From Candidatus Saccharimonadota bacterium (GTDB lineage: Bacteria; Patescibacteriota; Saccharimonadia; Saccharimonadales; Saccharimonadaceae), in NCBI GenBank assembly GCA_024699125.1, contig JAILQE010000004.1, positions 1 to 64,000 of the forward strand: 64,000 bases of DNA. Reading direction: 5' to 3'. This document shows, piece after piece, positions 62,693 through 64,000 of the stretch (within the stretch, counting starts at the first letter, position 1; the number at the start of each line of letters is the position of its first letter). Below the pieces are notes generated by a model. The model saw nothing but the letters and a program-made list of their open reading frames with translations. It was not told the DNA's origin and did no database searches. A program made the translations under genes and the position numbers.

Positions 62693-63316
62693 ATGGCTCA
62701 TATCAATAGAAGATTCATCGACAGGCATTGGCTTGTATTTATATTCAGAGGCGCACTCGCGCTGGTGTTTGGTTGGTTCGCGCTCTTTAAAGGCGACATG
62801 TCCAACCTCCCACTAATTTTCTCGTTCATTAGCGTCTATCTTCTTTCGATTGGTATTATCGATTCTGCCGGCGCGCTTTACAATTCCAACAAAAAACACG
62901 GTTGGGTAAATTCCATTGTTGACGCTGCCATCGATATCATCGCTGCCCTCGTCTTGATTTTCCTTGCTAACAACGAACTCGTATTCCAACTTATCGTTAT
63001 CTCGATTTACACCTGTATCTCGGGCCTCATCGATATCTTCCACGGTTTCATTTCCACCACCGATCCAACCGACCGCTTCATCCGCATTCTTGCCGGCTGC
63101 TGTGGCTGTATTATGAGCTTCGTAATCCTTAACGCTGGCAACTTTGAATTGCCTACCTTCATCCGCTTCTTCGGTGTTTATGCTATCATCGTCGGTATCA
63201 CCAGCATGATTTACGGCGTCCACAACAGAGCTCAAATCACTGAAGATTCTACCGCCAGAAAAGAAGCCATCAAGAAATCCGCCAAAAAGCGCGTTGCTTC
63301 TAAAAAAGCTAAATAA
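62693..63316 (+). CDS. HdeD/DUF308-like membrane protein
   Basis: 207 residues with about six hydrophobic helices, arranged in pairs as in HdeD-type proteins (GALALVFGWFALFKGD, YLLSIGIIDSAGALY, LVFQLIVISIYTCISGLIDIFHG, FFGVYAIIVGITSMIYG), and a basic tail (KKSAKKRVASKKAK). The function is not established. I chose the ATG after AAGGAAA; TATAAT at 62657-62662. Longer upstream frames start inside the preceding palindrome. Confidence 0.75.
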   Translation: MAHINRRFIDRHWLVFIFRGALALVFGWFALFKGDMSNLPLIFSFISVYLLSIGIIDSAGALYNSNKKHGWVNSIVDAAIDIIAALVLIFLANNELVFQLIVISIYTCISGLIDIFHGFISTTDPTDRFIRILAGCCGCIMSFVILNAGNFELPTFIRFFGVYAIIVGITSMIYGVHNRAQITEDSTARKEAIKKSAKKRVASKKAK

Positions 63317-63348
63317 GTGTTATAATTAAGTCTCAAAGGAGACAAATA

Positions 63349-64000
63349 ATGAATTATAAAGCCCCAAAGAAGGCTATCATTACCGACGCTGGTTTTGCTA
63401 GCCGTTACTTGCCTATCACTAAGACTATCCCAAAGGCTATGATTCCAATTGGCGCCAAACCAGTCATGCAATACTGCGTTGAAGAGTGTGCCAAAGCTGG
63501 CATCGAAGAAATTATCATCGTTGCCACACCAAACTCTAAATCTAAAGAAATCTACGAAGATTTCTTCCACAACCCAGCCGACAACGTACGTACCTTGCTC
63601 GAAAAACAGGGCAAAGCCAAACGCTTTGAGCCAGTTAAAGAAATCTTGGATTTCCCAAAAATCACCGTCATCGAACAAGATCCAACTTTGCCTTATGGCA
63701 ACGGTTCACCAGTAGCCTCAGCTCGCAAATTCATTAACGACGACGAAGCCTTCTTTGTGCTTTACTCAGACGATATGGTATTTGGCAATTCCGCCATTAA
63801 AGATTTGCTTGACGCCTTTAATGAGCACCCAGATGCCACCGCCATCATCGCTGGCCAACTCGTGCCACATGAAGAAATCAAGAAATATGCTTCTATTGAC
63901 TACGATAAAGAAACTTCTGTGCTTCGTGGCTTGGTTGAAAAACCAAATCCAGAAGATGCCGCATCGGACCTCGCTTCCTACGGCCGTTATCTTTTAACTC
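63349..64000 (+). CDS. galU: UTP-glucose-1-phosphate uridylyltransferase, partial (cut by window end)
   Basis: 217 codons visible. The nucleotidyltransferase start KAIITDAGFASRYLPITKTIPKAMIPIGAKPVMQY matches GalU (usual AAGxGTRFLPxTKxxPKEMxPxxxKP), though the GxGTR segment is changed. Later parts DPTLPYGNGSPVASARKF and YSDDMVFGN fit the family. Makes UDP-glucose for surface sugars. TATAAT and AAAGGAG lie upstream; the gene runs off the window. Confidence 0.9.
   Translation, partial: MNYKAPKKAIITDAGFASRYLPITKTIPKAMIPIGAKPVMQYCVEECAKAGIEEIIIVATPNSKSKEIYEDFFHNPADNVRTLLEKQGKAKRFEPVKEILDFPKITVIEQDPTLPYGNGSPVASARKFINDDEAFFVLYSDDMVFGNSAIKDLLDAFNEHPDATAIIAGQLVPHEEIKKYASIDYDKETSVLRGLVEKPNPEDAASDLASYGRYLLT

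Overview
The window looks like a chromosomal segment of a Candidatus Saccharibacteria (TM7) or closely related Candidate Phyla Radiation bacterium. I infer this from gene content, not from a 16S match. The signs are a dense gene layout with short or split versions of standard enzymes, and a translation and cell-wall core without the lipid, nucleotide or isoprenoid genes that normally sit in the rpsB-proS cluster. There is also a WxL/DUF916-like surface protein set, sortase-type anchors and paired FemX enzymes. TGA is used as a normal stop (rpiB, for example), which argues against Absconditabacteria and Gracilibacteria.

Layout. 1-13.5 kb: FAD oxidoreductase, trigger factor, rpsL-rpsG, a sugar-phosphate operon (gap, rpiB, rpe-like, PfkB kinase, LOG protein) converging on eno, a poly-aspartate membrane protein and a short uvrC carrying an in-frame palindromic insert. 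13.5-23 kb: secG and a solute-binding protein, tRNA-Leu(GAG) with a palindromic element, small membrane genes, then a surface cluster (WxL-like protein, two DUF916-like proteins, a repeat protein with a VPNTG anchor). 23-36 kb: rpmE, a GC-rich structured RNA, rpsB-tsf, two roughly 180-nt palindromes where pyrH usually lies, frr-uppS-rseP-CPBP protease-proS, greA, three small membrane proteins, lysS-uvrB. 36-49 kb: a phosphoketolase split into two genes, PIN-TRAM protein, class A PBP, sortase substrate and class B sortase, murJ, and gatC-gatA-HEPN-like-gatB. 49-57.5 kb: fusA, hypothetical genes, a 746-bp gap holding two likely small RNAs, tuf, a third DUF916-like protein, rpsJ. 57.5-64 kb: a five-gene operon (Mur ligase-like, hydrolase, DegT-type aminotransferase, two FemX), a palindrome, a membrane protein and a partial galU.

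How it fits together. The metabolic genes suggest pentose-phosphate and phosphoketolase carbon flow into lower glycolysis. The envelope genes (uppS, murJ, PBP, Mur ligase, FemX, sortase) suggest a Gram-positive-like wall with bridged peptides and anchored surface proteins.

Three system-level patterns stand out. (1) A set of long palindromic elements lies between genes and once inside uvrC; two of them share a loop although their stems differ. (2) About eleven housekeeping genes have an extended -10 box 6-7 nt before the start codon, which predicts leaderless mRNAs. (3) By contrast, a class of small, mostly membrane-associated orphan proteins has consensus promoters with 16-17 nt spacing, strong AGGAGG-type ribosome sites and usually its own terminator.
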